A DNA stretch of 64,000 nucleotides from Opitutaceae bacterium (GCA_014879845.1 JACSRI010000106.1:46460-110459), one strand, 5' to 3'; counted from the first letter of the stretch, positions 1-10,309 are shown. The notes: generated by a model not told the origin, from the sequence alone. Translations and numbers: made by a program.

Positions 1-2
1 CC

Positions 3-2516
3 TTTGGCCAGCAGCTACCGGTGTCGCAATGTTCGCCGTTTCAGCGGCAACTGTTGCGGGCGCTCGACGACCTTTGTGATGCGCTCGACACCGGCGGCCC
101 GGCAGCCCTGCGTCGCCGTGCGGCGAACGCATACTCCGAGTTTCGCCAGGCGAAGCCATTCTTGCATGGCGTGCTGTCCGGCCATGCGCACCTCGATCTC
201 GTGTGGCTGTGGCCTGAGCGCATCGGCGAGGCAAAGGCGGTGCATCTCTTCGCCACGGCCAACCACCTGATGTCGCTCTACCCGGAGTACCGCTTCGCCT
301 ACAGCCAGCCGGCGAGCTACGCAGCCGTGGGCCGGCACGCGCCCGCACTGCTGGAGGAGGTCAAGCGACGGATGCGCGCAGGGCGATGGCAGGCCACGGG
401 CGCGCTCTACGTCGAAAGCGACACGTTGATCGCGTGCGGCGAGGCGCTTGCGCGGTCGTTCGCATGCGGGCAGGTGGATTTTACCCGGTTGCGCGGCGAG
501 CCGGCGCGGTTACTCTGGCTGCCCGATGTTTTTGGATACGCCGGGTGTCTTCCGCAACTCATGCGGCTCGCGGGCGTGGAGTATTTCTTCACGACCAAAC
601 TCACGTGGAGCGCGATACACCGCTTTCCGCATTCCAGCTTTGTCTGGCGCGGGACCGACGGCAGCGAAGTCGTCGCGCACGTCACGCAGGACACTGGCTA
701 CAACAACTGGTTGACCGTCGAGCAACTCGTAGCCAATGCACGAGGACATGCACAGGGCGATATTCATCGCGAGTTCCTGCACCCGACGGGCTACGGCGAT
801 GGTGGTGGTGGCCCGAGCGAGGAGATCTGCGAACGCGCACGCCGGCTCGATGCCTTACCCGGGCTGCCCGGACTGAAATGGGATCACCCGGAGAGTTTCT
901 TTGACCGGCTCGCACAGGTCCGTGACCGCCTGCCCGTGCATCAAGGCGAGTGTTACCTCGAGTATCATCGCGGAACCTACACGACGCACAGTCACCTGAA
1001 GGCGGCGTTTCGCGCGCTGGAGTGCGCGCTGCAGGCGCGCGAGGCTGCTGCGGTTGCGCTCGGACAGTTGCCCGACCTCGGCGCCGTCTGGCGACGATTG
1101 ATCTTTGCGCAGTTTCACGACTACATACCCGGGAGCTCGGTGCCGGAGGTCTATGAGGAAGGTGTTCCGGAATTGCACCGCCATGCTGCGGAGCAACTCG
1201 ACGCGGCGCGGCGTTCGTTGGATACGGCGGGGGGCGAACTATGCGTCTTTAACCCGATCCCCGTTGCTCGACGCGTCGTTCACGCCGGTCGCCTGCTTGA
1301 CCTGCCCGCTTTGGCGGGTGCGACGATTGAGGCCGCAACAGTAAGCGACTTCGAGCCGGTCGTCGCGCACGGTCGAACGCTTTCCAACGGTCGTGTGGCC
1401 GTGCGCATCGGTGCGCAAGGGGAACTCGCATCCTTGACCATCGAGGGTCAGGCCGTCGCGCTGCGGCCGGACGCGGGGCGGTTGGTCCTTTATCCCGATC
1501 GCGCGGCGAATTTCGAAGCGTGGGACATCGATCGGCAGGCGCTTGCGCTTGGCAAGCCCGTGACGACGTCCGCGACGATGCGCGTTGAGGTCGAACGCGG
1601 CGGACTCCGTGGCGCGACCAGCGTGACGCGCCGCGTTGGCCGTGCGAGCCGTGCGACCGTGCGTTATGCGCTCGAAGCGGGAGCGTCGGTCCTTCGCATC
1701 GACGTCGAACTCGATTGGCGCGAACCGGAAACGTTGCTGAAGCTGCACTTCGCAACGGACTATCGGGGACCGTTCGCGCGTTGCGGCGCACCATTTGGCA
1801 GCGTGTTGCGACCACAGCAGCCGCTTTCAACCCAAGCGGAAGCCATGTGGGAAGTGCCGGCGAGCAGGTGGGTGGCCGTGACGGATGAGGGCGGCGGGGC
1901 CGGGCTCTGCGTCGTCACCGAGAACAAATACGGCTTCAGCGTGAGCGACGGCGATGTGGGAGTTTCGCTTGTGCGCAGCCCGCGGATTACCGGCTTCGAG
2001 GATCACAGGAAAGTGTATCCACCTGGATTGAGCCGGTTGCCAGTCGAGTCGATCTACAGCGATCAGGGTGTACACCGGATCAGCCTTGCTGTTGCTCGGT
2101 ACGACGCATCGCTGCCGCGCGTGATGCAGCCTGCTGCCCTGGTCGAGACACTGTTCGGCCCGCTGATCGACTATCGCGGAAGCCCTGTCATGTCGCCCGG
2201 CTGGTGCGGACTGGATGGCGGCGAGACGTTGGTGCCGTGTTGGGCGCAACCCGTGGGCAGCGGCGCGTGGATCTTGCGGCTGCATGAGGTTGGCGGCGCA
2301 CGCGGTACCGCGCAGGTGGTGCTTGCTCCGGGGTGGTCGGCGGAAAAGGTCGACCTGCGTGGCCAGGTGATCAGAGGAGTGTCGGACTCGGGCAGCCTGA
2401 CCTTCCGGCCGCATGAAATCGTCGGCTTGCGGATTTCGCCCCGAAAGGGCGCGCCGAAAGCAACAGGCAAGATGAAGTCGGGCACAAAAGGGCACGCGCC
2501 TGCTCGATCGAGATGA
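3..2516 (+). CDS. GH38 alpha-mannosidase, 5' end cut by window edge
   Basis: Glycoside hydrolase family 38, a zinc-dependent retaining alpha-mannosidase. The zinc-site motif HAHLDLVWLWP lies about 55 residues in. It is followed by the nucleophile motif LWLPDVFGY (Asp) and the family block YFFTTKLTWSAIHRFPHSSFVW. The C-terminal half is beta-rich, as in the mannosidase middle and C-terminal domains. The frame is open to the left edge and the usual N-terminal domain before the zinc motif is missing, so the gene probably starts outside the window; an internal GTG at 21 is unlikely to be the true start. No signal peptide is visible in this fragment. It lies in a region rich in sulfatases and glycosidases, consistent with glycan breakdown. 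The family is certain; the exact substrate is inferred. Confidence 0.9.
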   Translation, partial: FGQQLPVSQCSPFQRQLLRALDDLCDALDTGGPAALRRRAANAYSEFRQAKPFLHGVLSGHAHLDLVWLWPERIGEAKAVHLFATANHLMSLYPEYRFAYSQPASYAAVGRHAPALLEEVKRRMRAGRWQATGALYVESDTLIACGEALARSFACGQVDFTRLRGEPARLLWLPDVFGYAGCLPQLMRLAGVEYFFTTKLTWSAIHRFPHSSFVWRGTDGSEVVAHVTQDTGYNNWLTVEQLVANARGHAQGDIHREFLHPTGYGDGGGGPSEEICERARRLDALPGLPGLKWDHPESFFDRLAQVRDRLPVHQGECYLEYHRGTYTTHSHLKAAFRALECALQAREAAAVALGQLPDLGAVWRRLIFAQFHDYIPGSSVPEVYEEGVPELHRHAAEQLDAARRSLDTAGGELCVFNPIPVARRVVHAGRLLDLPALAGATIEAATVSDFEPVVAHGRTLSNGRVAVRIGAQGELASLTIEGQAVALRPDAGRLVLYPDRAANFEAWDIDRQALALGKPVTTSATMRVEVERGGLRGATSVTRRVGRASRATVRYALEAGASVLRIDVELDWREPETLLKLHFATDYRGPFARCGAPFGSVLRPQQPLSTQAEAMWEVPASRWVAVTDEGGGAGLCVVTENKYGFSVSDGDVGVSLVRSPRITGFEDHRKVYPPGLSRLPVESIYSDQGVHRISLAVARYDASLPRVMQPAALVETLFGPLIDYRGSPVMSPGWCGLDGGETLVPCWAQPVGSGAWILRLHEVGGARGTAQVVLAPGWSAEKVDLRGQVIRGVSDSGSLTFRPHEIVGLRISPRKGAPKATGKMKSGTKGHAPARSR

Positions 2517-2875
2517 AGCCAATTTGCTCACGAACTGCAATCGGGTTGGGAGGGCCGGCTCTTTCGACTGCGCGGGGTGCTGACATGCTGGCGACAGGCC
2601 TCGTGTTGGTTCGGACTGCTGACCTTATCGTATCTAGGTGCAGACTACGGGGCTGCCGTCCGGGACTCGTGGGGCAGCGTCATCAGACTGGACTGACGAT
2701 CCGAGAAGAAAGGAATCAGCGGACGAGCGGAAGAGCCGGCGCGTGCCGAACGAACCGAGACAACTCGGTATGTGATATTCAGAGACAAAGCCAATCTCCT
2801 CCATTCAGGCACAGTTCCGGGATCTGATTGGATGCGGACTGGGAGAGGCTAGGCGAGAAAACACCAACTCCATCC
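2517..2875. other. intergenic, no gene seen
   Basis: About 360 bases between the mannosidase stop and the aldo/keto reductase start. Open frames here have no recognisable protein features. The stretch may hold the promoter of the downstream gene, but I see no clear -35/-10 pair or terminator hairpin. Confidence 0.5.
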
Positions 2876-3889
2876 ATGAAATACCGTTGTTTTGGCCGAC
2901 AGGGTTTCGAATGTTCAGAAGTCGGTTTTGGGGGATGGGCCATTGGGGGAGGGTGGGGCGCGCAAGCCGACGCCGATTCGATGGCTGCATTGCGCCGCGC
3001 CTTGGAACTGGGATGCAACTTCATCGACACCGCAGCCGGCTACGGCGATGGACATAGCGAACGGCTCATTGCGCGCGCGTTGCGCGATCGACGAGCCACC
3101 GGTGCCCGTCTGCCGGTTTATGTCGCCACGAAGATTCCGCCACTTCCGGGCGAGTGGCCGCCTTCACCCTACGACCTGCAGGAAGACCGCTATCCGGAGG
3201 ATTTCATCCGCCGCAGCCTTGAGGCACGGCTGGCCAACCTGGAAACGGACCGCATCGACCTGTTGCAGCTCCACACGTGGACGCGGGCGTGGAACGATGA
3301 TCCGGCACCGCTGAGAGTGCTGCGCGAGCTTCAGCGGGAAGGCCGGATCGGTCTGGTCGGCGTTTCCGCACCGGAGCACGACCAAGACAGCGTCGTCGAC
3401 TTAATGCGCGCGGGTTGGGTTGATGCTGTACAGGTTATCTACAACCTCTTCGAGCAGGAGCCCACCGCGCAGCTCCTCAAGGAGGCGAGGAGGACCGGTG
3501 TGGCTGTCATCGTTCGTGTGGTCTTCGACGAGGGGGCGCTCACCGGCAGATTTTCGGCCGATACACACTTTGCCCAAGAAGACTTTCGGGCGAGATACTT
3601 TGCGGGTGACCGGCTGGCGCGAGTGGTCGCCCGCGTAGCGGAGATACGCAAAGACCTTGCGCTTCCGCAATTCGCTGCGGAGTGCGGGCAGGCTTATACC
3701 ATGGCTCAGGCCGCCCTCAAATGGGTGCTCGCGCACCCCGCAGTTTCGACCGTGATTCCCGGCATTCGTACCGCTGCCCAAGCCGAGGCGAACTGTGCAG
3801 TAAGCGAACTCCCCGACATGTCGGCCGCGCTTGTCGAGCGGCTGCGCCGTCACAACTGGCGGCGGGGGATCTGGTATGGAGGCAAATAG
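2876..3889 (+). CDS. aldo/keto reductase
   Basis: NAD(P)H-dependent oxidoreductase of the aldo/keto reductase superfamily, a TIM barrel of 337 residues, which is the normal length. The start MKYRCFGRQGFECSEVGFGGWAIGGGW is the classic N-terminal strand. The catalytic tetrad is visible as Asp and Tyr in NFIDTAAGYGDGHSERLI, Lys in VATKIPP and His in DLLQLHTW. A late segment, HPAVSTVIPGIRTAAQAEAN, matches the cofactor-phosphate loop. The ATG at 2876 is chosen because the frame upstream adds only non-family residues. No signal peptide, so cytoplasmic. Neighbours suggest sugar metabolism; the substrate cannot be read from the sequence. Confidence 0.9.
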   Translation: MKYRCFGRQGFECSEVGFGGWAIGGGWGAQADADSMAALRRALELGCNFIDTAAGYGDGHSERLIARALRDRRATGARLPVYVATKIPPLPGEWPPSPYDLQEDRYPEDFIRRSLEARLANLETDRIDLLQLHTWTRAWNDDPAPLRVLRELQREGRIGLVGVSAPEHDQDSVVDLMRAGWVDAVQVIYNLFEQEPTAQLLKEARRTGVAVIVRVVFDEGALTGRFSADTHFAQEDFRARYFAGDRLARVVARVAEIRKDLALPQFAAECGQAYTMAQAALKWVLAHPAVSTVIPGIRTAAQAEANCAVSELPDMSAALVERLRRHNWRRGIWYGGK

Positions 3890-4010
3890 ACGCCGCAAGG
3901 AGCGATGTCCTTGCGCGAACTCACCAATGGGAAAGGCGACTCCCGGATCTCGAATCGCTGCCACCACGAAAAACTCAACCATCGCGGATACCGATTAGTT
4001 AGGTAGGCCC

Positions 4011-5339
4011 ATGCAAATAGAGCATTCAGACTCGTATAGCGCCGCGGCCGACTTGTTTAAACGCACACTCGAGCGCCCGCTGTTCAAGGTAATCGCAGAC
4101 AATGCCTTTGACGCGATCGTCCTGAAGGATCGCGAATCGCGGATCGTCGCCGCGAACAAGTCGGCCGCCGCGAAGCATGGGCGCGACAATCCCGACGACC
4201 TTGTCGGAAAGTCCGACTACGACTTCTTCGCGGACTCGTTCGCGCGCGACCGCTTTGACGTTGAGCAGCAAGTCATTCGCACCAAGCAGCCGGTAATCGA
4301 CAAAGTTGAACGGGAGGTGTGGCGGGACAACCGAGTCACGTGGGCGGTGACCAAATGCCTCCCGTTGCACGCCGAGGACGGGGTGACTCTTGGCACAATT
4401 GGCGTCTCCAAAGACGTGACTCGAGCGAAAGAAGAGGAACTTGTCCTTCGCGCCGCGCGGCGCGATCTGGCCAGTGCATTGAAGCTCGCCGGCACAGCCG
4501 ATGTGGCCACGGGCGTGCTGCACGATGTTCGCAACGTGCTTGTCAGCTTGGACTACTCGGCCCGGGTGATTCGGGACGGATTGCTTCAAATGAGGGTCGA
4601 TGCAGTTCGTCGGCTCTGTTCGGTTTTGGAAGAGCACAAGGCTGACTTGAGCGCGTTCATGACTTTTGATACCGCGGGCCAACGGCTGCCGGTATTCGCT
4701 TCTTGGCTGAACTCTCGATTGGCCGACGAACGCGCGCAGCTTCTACAGGAAGCGCAGATCCTCCTCAATTGCGTCGAGCACGTGACGGATGTTGTCGCGG
4801 AACAGCAAAGCTATGCGGCAAAGATCGGTAGTACCAAGGTTCTGAGCCCACAGTTGTTGATGGACAGCGCGGTACGGCTGTATGCTTGCGTCCTGAAACA
4901 GTACGGAGTGCGCGTCGAACGCGAATACCAGGACGTTCCTACCGTATTGGCCGAAAAAGGGAAGGTGCTCCAGGTGTTGGTGAATCTGTTGAGTAACGCC
5001 AATTCGGCCTGCGCAGCACGCGGCAGCACCGACAGGCTCATTACGGTACGCCTTGAACGCGGGGAAAAGGGGCAGGTGTGTTTTGTTGTGCGCGATAATG
5101 GCGTCGGTATCGCGGTCGAGGATCTCGGCTACATCTTCAAGCACGGGTTCAGCACTCGCGCTGACGGACACGGTTTCGGGCTACATTTCAGCGCCCTCGC
5201 TGCGAAAGAAATGAAGGGCGCGTTGCACGTACATAGCGGTGGATTGGGGCACGGTGCGAGTTTCACACTCGAGCTGCCCGCCGCCACGTCGGCCGCAGAG
5301 CCGAATCAGACGTCCGATGAACGCCGAGCGGAGGCCTAA
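4011..5339 (+). CDS. PAS-domain sensor histidine kinase
   Basis: Cytoplasmic sensor kinase of 442 residues with no membrane segment. A PAS domain covers roughly residues 20-140 (FKVIADNAFDAIVLKDRESRIVAANK, then a PAC-like end IGVSKDVTRAKEEE). The likely phospho-acceptor is His171 in TGVLHDVRNVL, an unusual H-box variant. The HATPase domain follows, with N-box VLVNLLSNANSAC, G1 box VRDNGVGIA and G2 region GHGFGLHFSALAAKEMKG. The response regulator gene begins 4 bases after its stop, so the two are almost certainly co-transcribed partners. The sensed signal is unknown. Confidence 0.9.
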   Translation: MQIEHSDSYSAAADLFKRTLERPLFKVIADNAFDAIVLKDRESRIVAANKSAAAKHGRDNPDDLVGKSDYDFFADSFARDRFDVEQQVIRTKQPVIDKVEREVWRDNRVTWAVTKCLPLHAEDGVTLGTIGVSKDVTRAKEEELVLRAARRDLASALKLAGTADVATGVLHDVRNVLVSLDYSARVIRDGLLQMRVDAVRRLCSVLEEHKADLSAFMTFDTAGQRLPVFASWLNSRLADERAQLLQEAQILLNCVEHVTDVVAEQQSYAAKIGSTKVLSPQLLMDSAVRLYACVLKQYGVRVEREYQDVPTVLAEKGKVLQVLVNLLSNANSACAARGSTDRLITVRLERGEKGQVCFVVRDNGVGIAVEDLGYIFKHGFSTRADGHGFGLHFSALAAKEMKGALHVHSGGLGHGASFTLELPAATSAAEPNQTSDERRAEA

Positions 5340-5343
5340 TCCC

Positions 5344-5748
5344 ATGGTTCCACCACGTCCACCACATCCCGCACGACCCCTGCGTGTACTATGTTGTATA
5401 GACAATGATCTGTTACGCCGATCGCTTTGCATGCTGTTGGAGAATGTTGGACATGCTGCCGATTCCACCCCGAACACGGGTGAAGCCCTGGCGTGTCTGC
5501 AAAGGGCAACGTACAACCTGCTTATCACCGACAACCAGACTCCATATGTTAACGGAATTGAATTGGTCTCGAAAGCCCGCGCGGCGGGATTTGTCGGGAG
5601 CGTGATCATATATTCCTTTCTCCTCAGCCCCCACGAGCGACAAGTCTACATCAAGTTCGGCAACGTGGCTTTTGTTGAAAAAGGAATGGATGTTGAAGCG
5701 TTATTGGCAGCCATCAACGACGTCGTTAGCGGCCGTGAACCAAGCTAG
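5344..5748 (+). CDS. single-domain response regulator
   Basis: A 134-residue stand-alone receiver domain with no output domain. Acidic pocket residues lie in LCCIDNDLLRR, the phospho-acceptor Asp in LLITDNQTPYVNG, and the conserved Lys in AFVEKGMD. It follows the PAS kinase gene by 4 bases, so it is the likely partner. The ATG at 5344 is chosen because a GGAGG-like element sits about 10 bases upstream, inside the end of the kinase gene. With no DNA-binding domain it probably passes phosphate or acts through protein contacts. Confidence 0.85.
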   Translation: MVPPRPPHPARPLRVLCCIDNDLLRRSLCMLLENVGHAADSTPNTGEALACLQRATYNLLITDNQTPYVNGIELVSKARAAGFVGSVIIYSFLLSPHERQVYIKFGNVAFVEKGMDVEALLAAINDVVSGREPS

Positions 5749-6245
5749 ATGGCGCTCCAGTTTCTGCGGGTTCGGGGTTGGATTCGACGGGGTGTGTGTT
5801 GTCCCGAAGCGGGAGGTCGATAATTGCTTGTCGCGCGGCCCCGATTCTTGAGACCTACACATTTGTGTTATGGCTGCGGAGTGCGCAGGATGCTAAAGTT
5901 CAACGCCTTCGTCGGGCAGAAAAAGGATCGTCACGACGCAAAGTCTCCTCTGTGCAGATTCTCCATCGAACCCTTCCGGACTTCGAATGCTGTGCCGCTC
6001 TGGCTGCGGTGGCGACAGCCGAGGCCGGATACTGTGCAGATTCACCCGCCTGTCGCTGTTTGAGAAATGCATCTGTTCACTTCGATGGTATTGGCGGTGA
6101 ACAAAACCTGGCGCATCTTGCCTGCGCAGCGCGTCGGGCGGCATTCGTGAGGGATATGCGAAGAAATCTGCGCGTTTGCGTGTTCGCTCGCCGTAAGCTC
6201 GGACTTCCTGGCCAGTGAGATCGCGATAATCCCCTTGTCGCCGCC
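5749..6245. other. intergenic, no gene seen
   Basis: About 500 bases between the response regulator and the GH38-like gene. A frame across most of it encodes nothing recognisable. The only notable signal is the palindrome at 5855-5870. Confidence 0.5.
5855..5870. promoter_or_regulatory. palindrome CTACAC-N4-GTGTTA, possible operator
   Basis: Near-perfect inverted repeat CTACAC/attt/GTGTTA about 375 bases upstream of the GH38-like gene at 6246. The same layout (YTACAC-N4-GTGT) appears twice in the intergenic region at 14685-14740. Shared regulation of the glycan genes is inference. Confidence 0.35.
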
Positions 6246-8792
6246 ATGACCGCACCGACGCTTCGGTTGTCACTCATTCTCGCGCTCGTCGGCGCACTTT
6301 CCCTGGGCGCTGTTGCGGATGACGGGGCCTCGGCCGCATCGCGCCGTTGGACGGTCTACATCGCCCAAGACAAGCACCTTGATTATGGCTGGTGCGGCAC
6401 GACTACCGAGATCGAAATGCGGATGGTCGCGCTGCTCGATTACTACCTTGACCTTGTCGAGCGCACGAATGCCCGGTGGAACCTCGACGGGACGGTTTGG
6501 CTCGAAGTCTATCGCCGTCACCGCGGCGAGCCAGGCGCTGCGCGGCTTTTGCGCGCGATCCGCGACGGCCGCATGGGCTACGCCGGCAATAATCGCGTCC
6601 TCCTCTGGGGCCTGCTCGACATGGAAACGGCGATCCGCTCCTGCTACGCAGCGCTGCCAATAGCCGACGCTTCAGGTGTGCCTACGCGAACGGCACTTGT
6701 GCAGGAAAACCCCGCGCTCACCGCCGGCGCCGCCGCGATCCTCTCCGCGTGCGGTTTCGATTTCCTCGGTCGCGGCATCTACGAGCTGCGCGCCGAAAGT
6801 TATCAGGCGCGGCGCGCGCCGTATCCACTTTTCTGGTGGCGTGCGCCAGGCGGGAAACCACTCCTCGTGAAATGGGACCTGTATGAGAAAGCAGGGTCGT
6901 GGGGTGGCTATGCGGAGGCCCACGAACTCGCCGTGCTCGCCGGGGAGAAGTGGGATGCGCATCGCGTCAACCATGTTGGCGATCGCAACACGCCGGATGT
7001 CTTTGCGAGGCGCCGGCAGTTCATCGCAGACACGGTCAATCGCTACGAAGCCTATGGCGCGAACTATCCGCTCTCCTCGATTCTGCTGCTCGGCACCGGC
7101 TACGATAACTGGACCTGCACTGACGATCTCTCGCGCTTTATCGAAGAATACAATGCCGAGTCCGATGGTGTGGTGCGGTTGGTGGATGCCCGCTACCAGG
7201 ATTTCTTCGAGGCCGTCGAGCGCGAACTCCGTGAGAAAAGGATCGAGCTGCCGACTTTTGAGGGCACGTTTGGTGTCGCGTGGGAGGAATGGGGGGCGCA
7301 CCTCGCCGCCCATTTGCGCGACTACCGTGAGGCAGCGCGGCTGCTCCGCCTGGCGGAAGCAAATTACGCCTTGCGCTTCATGGAGGAAGGGCCGGATGAG
7401 AAGACCGCTGCCGCGCTCGCGAACGCCCAAGATGCGCTGCTCGACTTCGCGGAGCACGATTGCGGCGGCGTGGATCTGAATCAGTCGGCGAACTCGGTCG
7501 ATGTTCGTGCTGGAGCCGCCGCACGAGCGCTGGCGGTGGCGCGCGGCGTTTTCCATGCGCCCTTCGCGCGGGCTGCGTCTCCCGGCCCGGATGCGCTGCC
7601 GGAAGATTTGGCTTTCTCGTGGCGAGGAGGCCGCGTGACGTTTTCGGCGGATCGAGCAGGCGTCGTCTCGTTGGTGGACCGCGACGGCAGGGAACTTGTC
7701 CCACCGGATGGTGGAGTCGCTCTCGGCGAGTTCGTCCATCGTCGCTACGGGGAAGCAAACGAATTCTCCTCAGTCTCCGCCGAGCCGTTGCCGTCCGATG
7801 GCATTACGCGCGCCGATGCTGTGCGGTGCTTGCGTGGGCGTGACGGTGTGGAGATCAGCACGGAGGGGGTGCGATCTGGCTTCGTTTTGCGAACGCGCTG
7901 GTTGTTCCACGAGGCTCGGCCGTGGATCGACATCACTTATGATCTCGAAGGACGGTGGGCGAGCGCGCCGCAGACGGCGCACTTTTGTTTTCCGCTCGAG
8001 TTTGCCGACGTCGTTTACCGCTACGATCAGCCCGGCACGATCTTGAGAGCGGGCGCGGTTTCCGCTGGCGGCGATGATCTGCCTGGGGCGAACGACACGC
8101 TGTGGGGGGCAGCGACTTTTGCTTCGGCCTACGGCGTCGACGGCGGTGTGACGCTGGTCACGCCCGATACGGTGATGGTGCAGTTCGGGAGCGCTGCAGC
8201 GAAACTCGCAGGTGCAGATGCGGCGCGTATGCCGGCCGCGATCGTCGCCCTGCCGATGATGAACCTCACGCGCGCCGACCACCAACTCGTGCAAGGCGGT
8301 CAAACACGCTGGCAGTTTCGCTACCGGCTTGTGCTTAATACTGGGGGCGCGTTCGATCCTGTGGCCGCAATTCGCGAGGCGCAGCAGTTCGCTACGCCGG
8401 CCTTTGTGCAGGCACCGGGCCTCGAGCCCGCGGTTGCTGGTCTGGCACGGTGGGAGATCGCCTTTGACGGCGGTCCGGTAACCGCCGTGAAGGTTGCCGA
8501 GGATAACCGCCGCGTCATTGTGCGACTCTGGAATGTGCGGCCCGATGCCGTGCAAGGCTCGCTGCGGCTTCCACCTGGTTGGGCCGCCGCCGAGTTCTGC
8601 GATGTATTCGAGCGCCCGTTGCACACGCTCGAAGCGCGAAGCGACCGCGTGACATTCAACGTCGAACCACGCGCAGTGGCCACCGTCGCGCTGATTCGCG
8701 GATCTTCAGTGCTCAAAGAAGGCGTGACGAGTAACAAGCCTCACGGGCCGGCTTTGACCAATTCCCTCATCGAAAACCACCCAGAACCATGA
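6246..8792 (+). CDS. exported GH38-like glycosidase
   Basis: An 848-residue protein with a signal peptide (MTAPTLRLSLILALVGALSLGAVA, cleavage near residue 26). The catalytic region starts YIAQDKHLDYGWCGTTTEIEMRM, a variant of the GH38 zinc-site motif, and ends in a long beta-rich C-terminal half, as in GH38 N-terminal-domain proteins and DUF5054. It differs strongly from the canonical GH38 enzyme at the start of the window: the Asp-bearing LPDxFGY motif is not evident, so activity may differ or be lost. Its stop overlaps the sulfatase start by four bases (ATGA at 8789), indicating translational coupling and a shared role on a sulfated glycan. The family call is moderately sure; the substrate is unknown. 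Confidence 0.7.
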   Translation: MTAPTLRLSLILALVGALSLGAVADDGASAASRRWTVYIAQDKHLDYGWCGTTTEIEMRMVALLDYYLDLVERTNARWNLDGTVWLEVYRRHRGEPGAARLLRAIRDGRMGYAGNNRVLLWGLLDMETAIRSCYAALPIADASGVPTRTALVQENPALTAGAAAILSACGFDFLGRGIYELRAESYQARRAPYPLFWWRAPGGKPLLVKWDLYEKAGSWGGYAEAHELAVLAGEKWDAHRVNHVGDRNTPDVFARRRQFIADTVNRYEAYGANYPLSSILLLGTGYDNWTCTDDLSRFIEEYNAESDGVVRLVDARYQDFFEAVERELREKRIELPTFEGTFGVAWEEWGAHLAAHLRDYREAARLLRLAEANYALRFMEEGPDEKTAAALANAQDALLDFAEHDCGGVDLNQSANSVDVRAGAAARALAVARGVFHAPFARAASPGPDALPEDLAFSWRGGRVTFSADRAGVVSLVDRDGRELVPPDGGVALGEFVHRRYGEANEFSSVSAEPLPSDGITRADAVRCLRGRDGVEISTEGVRSGFVLRTRWLFHEARPWIDITYDLEGRWASAPQTAHFCFPLEFADVVYRYDQPGTILRAGAVSAGGDDLPGANDTLWGAATFASAYGVDGGVTLVTPDTVMVQFGSAAAKLAGADAARMPAAIVALPMMNLTRADHQLVQGGQTRWQFRYRLVLNTGGAFDPVAAIREAQQFATPAFVQAPGLEPAVAGLARWEIAFDGGPVTAVKVAEDNRRVIVRLWNVRPDAVQGSLRLPPGWAAAEFCDVFERPLHTLEARSDRVTFNVEPRAVATVALIRGSSVLKEGVTSNKPHGPALTNSLIENHPEP

Positions 8793-10309
8793 AATCTAGC
8801 CTCCGTTCGGCCGCTGCTCTTGGCGTCGCGCTTGCTGCCTCAGCCGGCGCTTTCGCCGCGCCACGCAACATTGTCTTCATTCTCACGGATGACCATCGCT
8901 ACGACGCCATGGGTTTCATGGGTCACCCATTCTTGGAGACACCCAACATGGACTCGATTGCGCGCAACGGCGTCCACCTGCGTAATGCGTATGTCACCAC
9001 GGCGCTCTGTTCTCCGAGCCGAGCCTCGATCCTGACCGGGCAGTACGCTCACAGGCATGGCGTGGTCGACAACAACAATCCGGTGCGGCCGGATCTCGTT
9101 TTCTTTCCGCAATTGCTGCAGAAGGCCGGCTACCGCACCGGCTACTTCGGCAAGTGGCACATGGGGGGCGAAAACGACGATCCTCAGCGAGGCTTCGACA
9201 GGTGGGTGAGTTTTCGCGGCCAGGGTGAGTATTGGGCTGATCGCCGCGGGACCGCCAGTGCAGGCAAAGGAGAAATCAACACCCTCAACGTTGATGGCCA
9301 GCGCGTGGCGCAGAAGGGCTACATAACCGACGAGATCACGACATATGCGCTGGATTGGGTGCGCACGGTCCCGCGCGAGCAGCCGTTCTTCCTCTATCTC
9401 TCGCACAAGGCCGTTCACTCGGAATTCGTGCCCGCCGATCGCCACGCTGGCCGCTACAAGGACAAGCCGCTGCCGATTCCTGCGTCTCGCCATCATCACG
9501 AGCATGCGCCCATGTGGGTGCAGAACCAGCGCAACTCCTGGCACGGCGTCGATTTTCCGTACCATTCCAATCTCGATGTCGCAGACTACTATCGCCGTTA
9601 CTGCGAGACGCTCCTCGCCGTCGATGAAAGTGTCGGCCGCGTGCTGGCGGCGCTACGGGAACGCGGCCAGCTTGAAGACACTCTGGTTGTTTACATGGGC
9701 GACAACGGCTTCGCCTTTAGCGAGCATGGTCTCATCGACAAGCGCACGGCCTACGAATGGTCGATGCGCGTGCCTCTCATGATGCAATGCCCCGCCGTCT
9801 TCAAAGGCGGCGAGACCCTCACGCAAATCGTCGCCAATATCGACATCGCGCCCACGCTCCTGGAAGCGGCGGGCGTGCAGACGCCGGCTGCGCCCGCCTT
9901 CGATGGCCACAGCTTTTGGCCGCTTGCACGCGGCGAATCGATCCCGTGGCGCACCGAGTTGCTCTACGAATACTATTGGGAGCGGAACCTTCCGCAAACG
10001 CCGACCATTTTCGCTCTACGTGATGAGCGCTACAAATTTGTTCGCGCTTATGGCGTGTGGGACTGCGACGAACTCTACGACCTCGAAAGTGATCCGGGTG
10101 AAACACAAAACCTGATATTCGATGCAGGGTACGCGGATGTCGCTGAATCGATGCGCAAGAAGCTCTTCGCCATGCTGGCGGAGAGCGGTGGCATGTCGAT
10201 TCCTATTCAGGCCGACTCGGGTGGGTTGCTTAACCTACGCCGAACTGGTGGCAGCCCGGCCGCTGACTTTCCGACGGAGTTCATGCGAGAGGCGTCGACG
10301 GCCAGGTAA
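8789..10309 (+). CDS. exported sulfatase (type I, formylglycine)
   Basis: Arylsulfatase-type sulfuric ester hydrolase of 506 residues with a signal peptide (MKSSLRSAAALGVALAASAGAFA). Metal-binding Asp residues lie in NIVFILTDDHRYDAMG. Cys74 in TTALCSPSRASILTG is the residue normally converted to formylglycine. GYFGKWHMGG and a later VYMGDNGFAFSEHG supply further metal and substrate ligands. The active site is intact. The CSPSR motif requires a sulfatase-maturing enzyme, which is not in this window. The gene is translationally coupled to the GH38-like gene upstream, so the two probably act together on a sulfated polysaccharide in the periplasm. Confidence 0.93.
   Translation: MKSSLRSAAALGVALAASAGAFAAPRNIVFILTDDHRYDAMGFMGHPFLETPNMDSIARNGVHLRNAYVTTALCSPSRASILTGQYAHRHGVVDNNNPVRPDLVFFPQLLQKAGYRTGYFGKWHMGGENDDPQRGFDRWVSFRGQGEYWADRRGTASAGKGEINTLNVDGQRVAQKGYITDEITTYALDWVRTVPREQPFFLYLSHKAVHSEFVPADRHAGRYKDKPLPIPASRHHHEHAPMWVQNQRNSWHGVDFPYHSNLDVADYYRRYCETLLAVDESVGRVLAALRERGQLEDTLVVYMGDNGFAFSEHGLIDKRTAYEWSMRVPLMMQCPAVFKGGETLTQIVANIDIAPTLLEAAGVQTPAAPAFDGHSFWPLARGESIPWRTELLYEYYWERNLPQTPTIFALRDERYKFVRAYGVWDCDELYDLESDPGETQNLIFDAGYADVAESMRKKLFAMLAESGGMSIPIQADSGGLLNLRRTGGSPAADFPTEFMREASTAR

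Noticed and set aside
5778..6218. A 146-codon frame before the GH38-like gene
   Set aside because: No domain, biased towards Arg and Cys, and no overlap or spacing that links it to neighbours.
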